Source of the DNA: Hippophae tibetana
Lineage: Eukaryota > Streptophyta > Magnoliopsida > Rosales > Elaeagnaceae
Direction: 5' to 3'
Assembly: GCA_037013495.1 (NCBI GenBank)
Contig: CM072805.1
Location: 25,054,669 to 25,118,668 of the forward strand
DNA length: 64,000 bases
The notes below the pieces were generated by a model that did not search any database, was not told the DNA's origin, and saw nothing but the letters and a program-made list of their open reading frames with translations. The position numbers were made by a program, and so were the translations under genes. The stretch's first letter is position 1. Every line of letters begins with the position of its first letter. Positions 22,943-36,363 of the stretch are shown here, in pieces.

Positions 22943-25880
22943 CAAAAAGAAGACCTAACCTTATCAATTTCTCTATCTAATGATTAATTTCCTTTTTTTG
23001 TTAAATTCAATAAAATTAAAGAATAAATGTTTTTTTATTAGGTATATTTTTAATATCGATTTGGATTCAAATACATAAATGATTATTAAAAAATTGCATG
23101 ACTAATGAGTTTCATTCATGTCATATGAATTCACTAGATAACTTAAACCATAACAATCATTTATATAACTTCATAAATATGTTTGAAATTGAATGGTATG
23201 ATATCTATATAAAAAAACTACAAAAATTATTCATGTAAAGAATACAAAGATTATTACAATATATTAATAATAAAGGACGCCAAAGGTCTTATAGTTTTCA
23301 ATAAAGGTGTTTGGATTAGTCCAATTATAGAGAGAGAAACTAAAGAAAAGTTAGATCGATTGGTTGAACGTGGATTCCTTGAGAGGACCATCTATTTGTA
23401 GAACATTAGACATACATGTGTCGATTATATAGTGTGTACACATACATAGATGGCAAAGAAATACAAATGGTAAATAGTACCACATTTTATGGCTCAAGGT
23501 CAACCCTAGCTTAAGTTGGTGGTCGACCTTATAGGAAGCATAATTCCCTCGGACCGATCTCCTTCTTGCTGATGTGTTGTGAGCACATCGTCAGGTAGGT
23601 CATTTAGGATGTCTTGTCTTAGGACTTGGGTTGACGATTAGGACAGAGCAATTGAATGGATCGAGCACCAGGTTGATACATATGTCGAAAAAAATGGTGT
23701 ACAAAAGTATTATAGTTAATAAATGATGTACAAAAGTCATATAACTTAAAAAAAATGTGTACATGGTTCCTAAATTGATAATTCATTATTTTTGTTTTCT
23801 TAAAGTAGTCATGTGACAAGCATATGATCACATTTTAAGATGTATTTTAGAAATTATAAATTAATAAAAAAAATCAATTAATTATTAATTTCAATAAAAC
23901 TCAAAGGTTTATAGTTAACTTACTATTAATGTGCATATTTTTTAAATAAATAATAACATATATTCTATTATTATTTTATTACAACATCTTCCTCTCAATT
24001 TCATAATTTTTATTGTAAATAACTCTTTTAAAAAATAAAAAAAAATAATAACAATAAGGGTATAGTCGTTATTTTTGAAACATATGGGTTTTTTTACTAT
24101 TTCAATTTTTTTTAGAGGAAGGTATTTATAATTTATGATAATGTAATATACATATCATATTGTTAATTTAATGTTGTAGATAAGATGATAAATTAATGCA
24201 GGTTAATTATTTATAATTGTAAAGTTAAATAACTTTCCAAAGTCTGATTAGTGTGCTTTAAACCTACCATGATTAACTTATTTGATGATTTATTCTGTTA
24301 TTGGCTCCTTTTTGTTATGGTTCACCAAACTATATGAAAAATCTTGTAGACAAGGTGTCTACCACATACCTATACTTTTAACCTTATTTAAGAATCGGTA
24401 ATATTATTATTAATAGAATAATATGATTAATTTTTTTTTTTTAACATGCAATATGTATATATTTTGGAACTTATCGGTTGAGTCTTTTCGCACTAGCAAA
24501 AGTAACTTTTAAAAATATCATAATTAAAGTTTTCAAATGTTGAGCATATAATCCTTTTTACCTTTGGTTTTCTTCCTGTATTCCTCTAACTTCTTTATAT
24601 GAAACAATCCTTTCAAAAGCTCTAAATATGTTTATTACACATTTGTTTCTAAATTCATATAATTTAAAAATAAATCAAGGTATTATTTGATAACAATACT
24701 TATTTATGGTTAAATAATTAATTTTTTAATTTATAATTTTATTATAAAAATAATCATCAATTTTTTGTAATAATTTTTACTTAGTGATTTTTAAGAAAAA
24801 AATCACAAATAATTTACAATGTATTTGGTAATAATTTTTTTTAGAAACTTAAAAAATAAATTTTGTGTTATTATTTATAAATTTTATGTTTTTAATTATT
24901 TTCTTTGAATACTTGTAAATACAAAAAACATAAAAATTGATTTATTTTTTTAAAAAAATGTTTGATAAAAATGAAAAAAAAATTGAAATCAGAAATCTAT
25001 AGCAAAAATTCAATTTTAAAGATTTATAAATCATCTCAAATTTTGATAGTTATTATTTAAAAAGTAAAAATAAAAAACAAATATACTTTATTGAAAAATT
25101 ACTTGAAAAAAATAAAAAATCTAAAATCAAACTCGCTATCAAATAATTAATAAATATTTCTTTACAAAACAATTTTTTTTTATATTTTTAGATAAGTATA
25201 CTATTTATGCATTAATTGAAATTTAAAATCCAAACATCAATAACTTTTACAACTCTTCAATTAATATACAAATAACTTGATTGCACATATGAAAGAGTAA
25301 TTGATTTCTTCATCAGTCTTTTGTGACTTAAATGTCAATGGTCACTTTTAATTAATTTGGTCAAAATCAATTCTACAAGTTCCACAAAATACCAACGTGG
25401 AAAAAGAAAGAAAGAAATAAACTCAAAATATATTCATCAAACGCTAAATTTAAAAGTAATACGAAGAGGAGCACCAAGGTATTTTACTAAAAAAATGCTT
25501 ATTTGTTATTTGGGTAGGATAATAATTTTGATTATAATGCTATATGTAAGTTTATGAAAAGTAATTATAAGTAAATAATTGGATTAATTCGTTTAAATTT
25601 AAAAATTTGATTCGATCTATCAGATTGAATTGAATCGATAAATTTTGTAGTTAGATCAGTTTTGAATTAACAGATTTTATAATTAATTGTAATCTGATCT
25701 GAACCGAATTATTATTAAATTACAAATAAATACATATTTTATTTTATAATACATTATATTTAAATATTATAATCATATTAAATTACTATTTGAACTTAAA
25801 AATAAATATAGATGTGCATAAATCACTACATAACAACTAAAGCAACACAATAATGAACACTCAAGGATGACTAAACTACC
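22943..25880. other. AT-rich spacer between CACTA and copia elements
   Basis: Apart from the short coding-like fragment at 23273-23401 and a possible MITE-like palindromic stretch at about 24680-25150 (starts TTATTTGATAAC, ends CTATCAAATAAT), nothing recognisable. 23880-25600 is low-complexity A/T. Confidence 0.45.
23273..23401 (+). pseudogene. Unrecognised coding-like fragment
   Basis: Open for 42 codons with protein-like composition (..LIVFNKGVWISPIIE.. then LDRLVERGFLERTIYL), a stop, then 16 more open codons (NIRHTCVDYIVCTHT). There is no start codon and no neighbouring exon I can attach. Probably a decayed transposon protein. I do not recognise the family. Confidence 0.35.
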
Positions 25881-25907
25881 TACTTACCCATTAAATCCTA
25901 ATATTTC

Positions 25908-28900
25908 AATGTGATTAGATGAAACAAATTATTTGATATGACAGAAACAACTAAAACAAGTAATTACAGCTTATGGCTTACAATCTTTGATTGATGATTC
26001 TATATCTACACCTATAAGATTTGTCAAGAAATTGGTTATAACAAAAAAACTGATGGAATATTTATCACTTGAGAAATATTTGAGGAAAATATGGCATATT
26101 ATTTATGGTTTAGGTAAGATAATATTGTCAAGAATTGGATATATTCCTTTGTATATATAGGCTTCTTGAAATACTTGATTGGAAAACTAACTACCCTTGA
26201 ATATTGGAAGGCTCTTGCCAAAGCCTGCAACATGACTTACAATCAAGATTTATAGATCTTCAATGAAAGTTACAAACTCTTTGTAAAGGCATAATATCTA
26301 TGGAGAAATACATCAGTAACTTGAAAGATCTAATTGATCATCATTTTGCATGAGGTGATGCTTTGAGTGATAAGGAGCATATGCTTTATGTACTTGGTGG
26401 CTTAGACACTAACTATACATCTCTCGTTACTTATATCACTAACAAGAAAAGAATTCTTACTCTTAATGAGCTATAAACTATAATGAGAATGCATGAAAGG
26501 CAACAAGAGAGGATGAGTATGCTTGATCCTAGTATTTTTCAAGCAAACTATACAAATTTTCACAATAGCAACAACAAGAAGCCACAAGAAGCCACAAAAT
26601 TCATATAAGATTATTCTTACTGCACCTCATCAATTTGGAAACACCAATTCTTACTTTGCGCAACACTTAGGGAAAGATAGGAACAAGGATGTCAAATTTA
26701 ACAACGTGCAATGTTAAATATGTAAGAAGATGGGCCACCCAGTAAGAAGGTGCTATTTCAGGTATTCTTAGTAAAAAAATAGTTGATCTACTGGTTCACA
26801 AAAACCTCGAGGACCATCTTTTCAAGCACACTTGTTATAAACTCAAGAAGGCAATAAGAATGATGATGTAATATTTTTTCCTTAAGATTTAGGTCATGTA
26901 CCTTAGGCTTTACTTGCCTCAATTTTTGCTCCTATTTCTTCCATTGATTTCCAACAATATTGGTTCATAGACATTGGTACCACACATTAGATGCCTCGAT
27001 GTTATAAGATGAAAATCCATACATCGGTGACTCGTTTGTTTAGCAGTTCTTATCTAGTTAGTACTAAAAAACACTTAAACTGAGGAATCTAATATGTGTA
27101 CTACATTTGAGAAAAAAATTGATTTATGCAAAAAACTCTATGAAGATAATAATGTTTGTGTTGAGTTCATTCCTAATGGTTTTTGTATAAAAGATCTTGC
27201 CACCAGGACTATCATTTTGATAGGGGACATTAAGAATGGTGTGTATAGAGTTTCATTGGATGGTGGATCTACTATTAAAGGTGAAATTTAGTCAATTTTG
27301 TGTATTAAGGTTAAGGTAAGTAGTGGTTTATGGCATGATCGACTTGGTCATCCATACTCTTATTTCGTACATAATGTGATTTTTATTATGAATAAGACTT
27401 TAGAATCTAATAGTATGCCTGACTTGTGTAGTGCATGTCAACTAGGTAAATCTCATAGGTTGCCTATGTCTCATGTACATATTAGTTCTACCAATCCTTT
27501 TGATATTGTCCATGTTGAACTTTAGGGACTATTTCCTGTGATTTTTGTGAATAATATGAGCTAATTCTTGTTATTTATGGATAGTTGTACAAGATACCAA
27601 TGGATTTACGTCTTATATGATAAAACTCAGACTGATCGAGTCTTTTTTTCATTTTGAATCAATGATAGAAAAATAGTTCAATAACAATATGAACAAGGTG
27701 AAACAATTACATAGTGATCGTGGAATTGAGTTACAAGCTCTTAAGAGTCATTTATTTCATAATGGCTATCTAAACCATTTCTCTTGTCCACATACATCAT
27801 CTCAAAATTGTGTTTTTGAGTGAAAAAACAAGAATGTAGCTAAAAATGGGCTCTTTTTACTAATGAGATCTAGTGTTGTTGTGAAGTACTGGGAACATAG
27901 TTTCAAAACTCCACTTTACTTAATTAATAGATTTCTTTCAAAAATTATTAACTCCTATAGCCCCTTTGGATTGCCTTTTAAATTCAAACCATATTACGCT
28001 TACCTTAGAAAATTTGGTTATCTATGCTTCCATTTTCTCAAACCATATAAACATACCAAGCTTGAGCCTTGATCTATTCCCCATGTATTTCCTGAATATG
28101 CAACTTAGCATAAAGATTTTTTGGTGCCTTGATCCAATTACCAATAAAATTTAAATCTCTCCTCAAGAAAGGTTCAATGAAACCATGTTTCTTTATTTGA
28201 CCTTAGCAAGTTTTGAACCTATAATTTTTGTTCCCAATGCCACCCTTTCTTTTTTCCCAAATGTATGTATTGATAACAACTATTCACACTACTCAACAAA
28301 TTTATAATGCTTTTCCTTTATCTTCCCTAACCGAACAAACAACTATTTCACTTGTTGAAACTATTCAAGCATCTAACACTCCTATCTTTTTTCACTCTTC
28401 TAGAAATAATACTTTATCTATTTTTAGTGAACAATCCCCTTCTTCTGGAAACTTTGAGACTCCACATCAACTATATTTTCTTTGCCTTTACCTTTCCATA
28501 CCACTCATTTTGATAAGTCTTTGTCACCTATTTCTATGTTTGATCCTATCTTAACTCCTGATTTTGCTACTAGTGACACTAGTGTGTTTAGTGTTTCTAC
28601 CTATATTTCATCAGATTCTTGCTTTAATCTAGATGATATTCAAATCAATGTTGATTTACATGGCACATTTATTTCTTTTCACTATCCATTTTTTCTCATA
28701 ACACACATCTAATGCTCACACTAGCTAAACAAGGTATCCATAAACCTAAGGCATTTCTAGCTGTTAAAATTCTACTAGAACTTGCATGTGTTCGAGAAGC
28801 TTTGAAATTTTTGAATGAAAGTATGCTATGTAGTGTGGATATGATTCTTTGATTAAGAATGAAATTTGGGAGCTTGTTACACCTCTTAAGGGCAAAAAAA

Positions 28901-30290
28901 TAATTGAAAACAAATAGGTGTTTCCTACCAAATCGAAGGCTAAAATATCTCTTGATAAATACAAGTCCAAGGTTGTAACTAAGGGCTTTCAACAAACTGA
29001 GAGTGTTGATTACATTGAAACATTCAATCTAGTGGTCAAACCTGCTATAATGGGGCTTATTTTAAGCTTGGCATTGTCACAAAGTTGGAGAATAAGGCAA
29101 CGAGATGTTCATACAACTTTCTTAAATGGTGATATCACTAAGAAGTCTACATGTATGAGCCTATTGGCTTTGCAGATCCATAATTTCCTCATCATGTTTG
29201 TTGGCTCAAGAAGGCCATTTATGATCTTAAGTAGGCACCACATGTCTGGTACCTAAAACTCATGGTTGCTTGACTCAGTGGGGTTTTCATGGCTTTAATG
29301 CTGATATATCAATGATTATTTATGACTCTAGTGAAATCTTTGTTGTCTTACTAATATATGTAGATGATATCCTTCTCAATGAGAGAAATATTAGCTTTGT
29401 TAATGATCTAGTGGTTAAAATCAACTCAGTTTTTGATTTGGGTGACTTGCATTACTTCTTAAAAGTTGAAGTCACACCTTCCTCTAATGGTTTACACCTT
29501 GGCTAAATAAAATATATTAATGACCTTCTAGATAAGGTCCATCTCAAAATGACTAAAGTAACTTCTACACCTATGGTTTCTCATGAATAGCTCTCAAAAT
29601 ATTATAGTGAACTACTTCGAAATGATTCCTTTTAGAGTTGTGGTAGACACCTTATAATATTACACACTCGTCATGCCTGAAATAAGTTTTTTTGTTAATA
29701 AGTTATGTCAATTTCTTCAAAGACTAACCATGACTCATTAGGTAGTAGTAAAAAGGCTTTTGAGATATCTTAAAGGTTCTACTGACCATGGATTAATGTT
29801 GTATAAATAATCTAGTTTGCTAATTCCTGCATACATTAATGCGTACTGGGAATTCAGTAGTGATGACAGATGATCCATTGGAGGATATTGCATCCACCTT
29901 TGCCATTCCATGGTCTCTTGGCACTCAGGTAAGAAAAAGATTGTTTCACAATTTTCTATTGAAGTTAAGTTTTGTATATCAGCTCGTGTTGTGTATGAAA
30001 TTATATGGATGTAAAAAGTCTTGGTTGAATTGAAGATCATGCTACATGAAATTTTTGTAATATACTATGATAATGTTGAAGTTGGGTACAATGTTGAACA
30101 TTTTGTATTTCATGCTAGAACTAAATATATAAATATTGATTTTTTACTTCATAAGTGAGAAGATTCTAGTAGGCTTAGTACATGTTGAATTCACTCCATC
30201 ACAAGAGCAAACTAGTGATGTAATGACTAAGTCTTTAGCACCCACTCAATTCATTAAACTTAGAACAAAACTAACAATCCTTACAAGACC
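25908..30290 (+). pseudogene. Copia gag-pol, heavily mutated
   Basis: Pieces in order: gag start LDETNYLI and TAYGLQSLIDDS (about 25915-26010); gag core to about 26480; CCHC knuckle C-stop-ICKKMGHPVRRC (about 26711-26755); protease region FIDIGTTH, with the catalytic DSG changed to DIG, near 26965; pre-integrase LWHDRLGHP (about 27330) and CSACQLGKSHRLP; integrase HSDRGIE (about 27715); RT KYKSKVVTKGFQQ (28960) and LIYVDDILL with the YVDD box at about 29355; RNase H and the terminal SQEQTSDVMTKSLAP region (about 30200). More than a dozen stops and several frameshifts interrupt it, so no product is expected. Confidence 0.82.
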
Positions 30291-30307
30291 TCGAGTCTGT
30301 GGGAAAA

Positions 30308-30510
30308 TGTTAAACCTAATTTAGTTAGTACTTGTGCTTAGTTAGCACATTTGATTTTTGCATTCTCATGTATAGTTAGCACTACATATAGACTTGTATT
30401 GTATTGATAACATTCATTAAGAAAATTTCAAGATGGAATTCATTTTTTGTTATATTCTTTTTCCTTCTTATTCTTATTCTTTCCCTTTTCCTTTATTCTT
30501 TAAGCTTTCA
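30308..30510 (+). repeat. Probable 3' LTR of the copia element (right end uncertain)
   Basis: Follows a purine-rich GGGAAAA and starts TGTTAAACCTAATTTAG. TTAGTTAGCAC-type words repeat inside. The right end (perhaps ..AAGCTTTCA at 30509) is a guess because there is no partner LTR to compare. Confidence 0.45.
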
Positions 30511-32549
30511 AAAATTAAATTTATCAATAAAAATTTAGTAAAAACAAGAAATTTTTCATCAACTATTTTCTATCAAATATGATACAATCAAAGAAAATAA
30601 CTAAACAAATTTTCAAAAATTCCAATTTGTAATCTTCCTCGTGAGTTTGAATTTAATAGGGAAAATTATTACTTAACATGTTGATGCAATTTGTGTTTTG
30701 AGTAACTAACTAATTTTCTATATTTTCCTTCGCATACGACAAACAACTAAGACTTATAAAAGAAAACTATGAATGACAACTAATTTTTAAACATGAAATA
30801 AACTAGTTTTTAAACTATCAATCTCTTGTGCTATTTATGCTAGTATTGTCTCATATATTTTAACTGAATTTTTTTCTTTTCTTCTTCCAATATTTATTGG
30901 TAATGTTGACTTGTGATCTTAAGAGGGAAGAAACAAGTATTTGATAAAAACTATTACATATTTACTCATGTTAAACTTTTTCACACATTTTTTTAATCTT
31001 TAGAATTATTAGTTAAGTTCATATATATTTGGGAAAAAATAATGTGATGGTCTTTGTATTTTTGTAAAAGATAGTGTTTAGTTTTCAGGATTATAAAGTA
31101 TCACATTTAATTTTTCTTATAAAAAATGTCGTATAGTCATTTTTATTATTAAAAAAAGCTATGAAAATACATTTGATAATAAAATAATATTAGAAAAATA
31201 TCAAATGTCTTTTCTTAACTCTTTTTTGATAAGAAAAATTATTAAAATCATATTTTGTAACTTAGAGAATTAAACAACACATTTTGCTTAAGTAAAGTGA
31301 AAAGTTTGACTCTTCACCCTATATATTATGTTGAAGTGATTTTCTATTAGTTTGCATTTTCTAGATACATAGACTTATAAATCATTAAAATTCTATGTAA
31401 GAATGGACGACATTAGTGGGTGTCATATATGTTGATTTTCCTATCCAATATATGTTGATTTTCCTATCCAACATATTATATAAAAATAATTGTATGAGAT
31501 ACCCCTATTTTAATTCTAACTCCTCCTATATTACAAGAAACTCGTCTCTCATTTTTATATTTTTTTTATTTTTATAAAAATAAAGGATAAAAATGATTGT
31601 ATTATGTTAGGATTCTCTCATCTGCCACAATCCCACCTCATTTTTTTTCATATTTATTTAGTAAGTAGATTCAATTTTATAAATAGAATCAAAACATAAA
31701 ATTGAGAGAGAGAAAAATAGTATCTTGCCGTTTGAGAAAGAAATAGTAAATACTCTCAATCGAGACAATTATATAATAATGACACAAATTGAAAAATGAA
31801 TAGGTGTAGATAACATATATATATCTTAAATTAGCACATTTACATTAGTGAATGTATTTGGTGAAGCACTATAATATATTATTCTCAAGATAAAAAAATA
31901 AAAAAATTTACCCTAGCCCTTTTCTTTAAAAAAATTTAAAATTATCAATATATTTTAAAATTTTCAAAATTTGTTTCAACGATGAAAATACCTAATCACT
32001 CATACCACACTGTTTAAGCAATTATTTTATAATTAACTAATACATTTTACTTCACAAAATTTATTTTACAAATATTGCAGCATTTATTATTTCACAAATT
32101 AAGAAATTTTAAATATATATTTTTTAAATAAATCAGACATGCATGTTTTCATGCACGTAATATTGACTTGCTAGTCTATATAAAAAGTGATCCAAATCAA
32201 TTACATGAATTGGATTGAAAAAAAGAAGAAGAAGAGAGAATTGGTCGGTTCCATAGTTAATATTTTGAAGAAACTGCGATGAGTAAGATTTCTACAGGAC
32301 TCACTTAGCACTCAAAGCATTCATATTACACACGTTACATCATCATAAATTAATCACATTTTAATGATAACCTTTGGCTCCTCTCACTTTTCTCTTATAT
32401 ATAATATACCAAAAGCAACGTGCCAATAAATATGGCTATTAATACTCCACTAGTAAAACTTTATATTTTCATATTTTTAGTGGCTTTGAACTAATAATAC
32501 CCGCAAATCTCTACCTTAATTCAAAAGCTTCTAACACAAAACAAATTAT
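30511..32549. other. AT-rich spacer
   Basis: No gene. A 22-bp unit TATGTTGATTTTCCTATCCAA is tandemly duplicated at about 31427-31472. Otherwise unremarkable. Confidence 0.5.
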
Positions 32550-32687
32550 TGTTGAGAATTTTCGATAAATCAGATTTATAAGAAAGTAAGAATAAAAAAA
32601 TAACACAAATTGATAACGGAATTCGGCCAATCTTGCTTACGTCTCCGGACCTATTGTAGATCTTTTTACTGAAAGAGAAGAAATTAC

Positions 32688-33380
32688 ACAAGGTGTTTAC
32701 AACACTTACAACTCACAACCCAAAACCCAATTACACCCAAGAAAATTACTCTCAATTTTCTCTCACAAAAGATTTTCTCTCTAAGTCTTTCTCTCACTTG
32801 GAATGAACACTTTGGATGATAAATTTATTACAATTACACATCTATTTATAGAAAAAATTCATTCCCACAAGGTGTTTACAACACTCACAACTCATAACCC
32901 ACAACCCAATTACACCCAAGAAAATTTCTCTCACAAAAACTTTTCTCTCTAAGTTTTTCTCTCTATTGGATTGAACACTTTGGATGATAAATTTATTACA
33001 ATTACACATCTATTTATAGAAAAAATTCATTCCCATAAGGTGTTTACAACACTCACAACTCATAACCCACAACCCAATTACACCCAAGAAAATTACTCTC
33101 ACAAAAACTTTTCTCTCTAAGTTTTTCTCTGAATTGGAATGAACACTTTGGATGATAAATTCATTACAATTACACATCTATTTATAGAAAAATTCATTCT
33201 CACAAGGTGTTTACAACACTCACAACTCACAACCCACAACCCAATTACACCCAAGAAAATTACTCTCAATTTTCTCTCACAAAAACTTTTCTCTCTAAGT
33301 TTTTCTCTCTATTGGATTGAACACTTTGGATGATAAATTCATTACAATTACATATCTATTTATAGAAAAATTCATTCCTT
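32688..33380 (-). repeat. Tandem array, 4 units of 167-179 bp, each with a TATA box
   Basis: AAGGTGTTTACAACAC begins units at about 32690, 32869, 33037 and 33204; each ends in GAAAAA(A)TTCATTC. The minus-strand TATA box CTATAAATAG recurs at 32842-32851, 33010-33019, 33178-33187 and 33356-33365. Units are nearly identical, with small indels in the TCTCTCAATTTTC part. Confidence 0.9.
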
Positions 33381-33420
33381 GAATTTCTACTTAAATTGCT
33401 CTTTGAATTAAGCTTCATGA

Positions 33421-33510
33421 ATTGCTCAATGTTTTGCTCCATGAATTTCTCAATGTTTTGCTCCATGAATTTCTCAATATTTTGCTCCATATTTTGCTCA
33501 ATGTTTTGTT
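33421..33510. repeat. 24-bp tandem repeat in the LTR U3
   Basis: GTTTTGCTCCATGAATTTCT plus CAAT repeats about three times (33431, 33455, 33479), then degenerates. It lies in the U3 of the same expanded LTR. Confidence 0.85.
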
Positions 33511-33536
33511 CCTTAAATTAAGTAGCTTTATAACAG

Positions 33537-34024
33537 TTACTACCTATTTATGGGTAGGATATGCTCACTATCATATAACATTTAACCAAAGACATTTTGA
33601 TTTAGGCTTAATTCACCAAAAATCATAATCTCTTCATTAAACTTATACATTTCTCTTGCCTCATGTTGGCATCTTTAATGCAAGCTTTAAAGTTTAACTT
33701 TTCATCCTTACTTCACAATATTAACTACAATCCTGTCTCTAATATGATCCCCAATCAACTTATACAAGTAATTTTTTTCTTTCTATTTTATTAATCAAGG
33801 AACATTTATTAACCTTCATAGAATTAGTTGTTTGTAAAAATTATCTGAACTAATCCAACCCGATCAATCTGAACCAATACAACCCAATTTTATTAGTTTT
33901 AAAGGGTTATTAAATCGATTTGATTTTAAATTTGGAACAATTGATTAAGTATAGGTTAGGTTGATTTCAAATTTCAAAAATCAAACAAAATTGAACAAAC
34001 CCATATATATATTTATTATATTTG
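33537..34024. other. Spacer
   Basis: AT-rich with no gene. Part (33840-33990) has AACCCGATCAATCTGAACC-type words that recur in form near 34750-34810, perhaps from an old repeat. Confidence 0.4.
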
Positions 34025-34372
34025 AAGCTAAAGTACACTATTCCTCAAACTTAAATTAAATTCACATATACGTTTCAAACATTTAGAACGTACTATTTAG
34101 TCTCAAATTTTTAAAACCTCACCCATAAGTCCCTAAAATTTTAAAAATTTACACATAAGTTCTAGCTTAGCTATTAAAAAATATAATTATGAATCAAAAT
34201 TTTAGGATCTATGTATGAAGTTTTAAAGTTTGGAAACTAAATTATAGAATTTAAAATTTTAGAGATTTATGTGTAAAATTTTAAAAATTTGAGAATCAAA
34301 TCTTACGTTTTAAAAGTTTAGGAATCTATATATAAATTTAGTTAAAGTTTGGGTATCAATGATGTATTTTTT
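34025..34372. mobile_element. Foldback (long inverted repeat) MITE-like element
   Basis: A left arm of about 130 bp (34025-34155) is the imperfect inverse of 34238-34372. Markers TCAAATTTTTAAAA, CCCTAAAATTTT and ACGTACTATTTAG on the left face AAAATTTGAGA, AAAATTTTAGAG and the like on the right. The arms are separated by about 80 bp and the whole could fold into a long hairpin. No target duplication was found, so the superfamily is open. Confidence 0.65.
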
Positions 34373-34884
34373 CCTTTTTTATTATTTGTTTTTAGATTGT
34401 TTATCTTTTATTTAATTTAAAATTTTAAAGTCGTAACATATAGTCAGTCATATACAATTCTAAGTTTTTTTTTCTTTTAATGATACTTATGTGCATAGTA
34501 TAAATAGAGATATTTAAATTAGTATATATGCATCGATTATTATTTAATGTAAACATTAACAATTATGATACCATTTGTATAATACGAATTATAAAGCTTA
34601 ATATTTATAGAACGAAATTTATGTTCAATGAACAAAAAATTATAGCCACAATCTAGAGAGAAAAATAAAAATTTCAAAAATTACCCCAAACCAATCCAAT
34701 TTTTTTGGTTTTGTTGGAATTGGTTTTACACCTTTAATTGGTTTGGTTTGGTTTCTATTTTTTCAGAACCGATTAAATTGGGCTGATTTTAACTTTAATT
34801 CAAAAATGATCTAACCTAACTTTGCATACCCCTACATAAAATCATTCATTTAAGAAAAACCATAACCCAATGTATCCAATCTAT

Positions 34885-35215
34885 CCAACGAGAATATTTT
34901 TTCTTAAGTTTGGTAAATGTCTTACCTCACCTATTGTCCAAACAATTTCATCAAACATCTTCATTTTCACAATATCTATACCAATAACCTTCTCCTTGGA
35001 TTAGTCATCATAACATCATCCGCATCACAAGGTTTGTACCTATCACATAACTCATTATTTGTACACATGTGAAATGAGTAAATAGAATCCAAAATTCAAC
35101 CATTTTGAGAACCATTACTAGTTGTTACACAAATTACATTATTCTTGATATCACAAGTTTTAATCACAATTACCTATTTAGCACATTGCCTCTTCTTCTC
35201 ATCAAGGTCTTTTAC
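34885..35215 (-). pseudogene. Copia protease/pre-integrase fragment
   Basis: Minus-strand reading gives SNGSQNG-stop-ILDSIYSFHMC (the copia protease WILDSGCSFHMC box with Gly changed to Ile), then LCDRYKPCDADDVMM, then VR-HLPNLRKN-like sequence. Stops interrupt it, and no LTR or gag is adjacent. It is a relic of a separate copia insertion. Confidence 0.65.
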
Positions 35216-36363
35216 GAGAAAAAATTACCTAAAATCATATAGTTTTGTGTAATATTTTTTTGTTACCAAAATCATTTGATGGTAAGGTTAACCACAACAA
35301 TGGTAGGCCTTACCTCTAAGATATTTTAGAAAAAAAAAATAGAATTCATAGTAAGACATTGGCCTGATGTGAGAATACATTTGCTCAATGTAGGAAGACT
35401 TATCATTTACATATAGTGTACCACGACAAAACAATGTCTTACCTAATAGCGATTTTGGTAAAAAAAAATATGGAATTTATGGTAAAGCACCGGCTTGTTG
35501 TGAAAAGATATTGGTTTGGTATGAAAAAGCGTACCATTAACATCCAATATTGTGGTAGGGTTTATTACACGAGACAATATCTTACCACAACATTAATAAC
35601 CCTTATTTCATGAACAATTTTGATAAATAATAGAATTTAACCTAAATATCCAACTAGTTTGATAAATTACACATATTTTATAGCATTTAATTTTTTTGAA
35701 ATACACACACATTACATCATCATAAATTAATCGCATTTTAATGACAACCGTTGGCTGTCCCCATTTTTCTCTTGTACATAAAATATCAAAAGCCACGTAC
35801 TAATAAATATGGCTCTTATACTCACTTTTGAGCTACCAATCCCAAGGTATGAAAAATAAGTATATGAAAAAAATTATAATTTTTTTTAAAAAATAATTAC
35901 ATTATTTATAACTGAGATTCAAATCACGTATCTTTTACAACTCAAGTAGATTAGATGCCGTTGAAGCAAAAATAATAATGATAGTAATAATAATAAGTTA
36001 TTTCCACATTCTTGGAGTCATTTATATATCTCTCCCTATTAGCTATATCCCAATAACCACTTACTAGCATTTTACACTGAGAGCAAAAATACACGTAGGG
36101 GGGAAGAGAAAAATAAATAAAGGAAAAAAATGGACTTTTAAATGACCTTAGGAGAATCAACTATTTTCGGCTTCAAAGATACACCAGAAGATACTTTCTT
36201 TATCTGTCTATGAAACTCAGCTGTACATATCTCAACCTCTTTGAGCAGTGAGGTTGATTTTTAAATGTTGTCATCAGAAAGAGATTCTAGTGAAACTCAT
36301 TCTTTCCTTCATAACATTGCCCTCATACTAGAAAGTCTACAAACAATTTGAATTCTGCAGTGA
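35216..36363. other. Spacer and CDF 3' flank
   Basis: 35280-35640 holds a loose tandem repeat of about 130-145 bp, marked by CTTACC at 35309, 35437 and 35582 and GG(T/A)AA.AAAAAATA.G(A)ATT words. The last 200 bp before 36363 has balanced composition and is probably the CDF 3' UTR. No other gene. Confidence 0.45.

Larger units (their letters stand above)
25880..30510 (+). mobile_element. Decayed Ty1-copia retrotransposon
   Basis: Gag, protease, integrase, reverse transcriptase and RNase H remnants occur in copia order on the plus strand, followed by an LTR-like segment starting TGTTAAACC at 30308. No matching 5' LTR or primer-binding site was found upstream, so the left end is lost or unrecognisable. 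The edges are approximate. Confidence 0.8.
32550..33536 (-). repeat. Expanded solo LTR (copia, TGTTGGAG family) with four tandem promoter units
   Basis: On the minus strand it ends ..CTCAACA at 32550 and carries the same primer-end block as the solo LTR at 57100-57236 (ACGTAAGCAAGATTGG.., GATTTATCGA). Its U3 ends near 33536 with TTATAAAGCTACTTAATTT. The start lacks a clean TGTTGGAG, so that boundary is approximate. Its length is over twice that of its 407-bp relative because of the internal amplification at 32688-33380. No internal region or partner LTR is adjacent. Confidence 0.75.

Noticed and set aside
24680-25150. Possible MITE with TTTGATA(A/G)C ends
   Set aside because: The ends are loosely inverted but the interior is A/T low complexity and no target duplication could be fixed, so it is mentioned only as spacer content.
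33422-33628. Plus-strand frame with repeated LLHEFLNV
   Set aside because: Also a translation of a tandem repeat (24 bp) in LTR U3.
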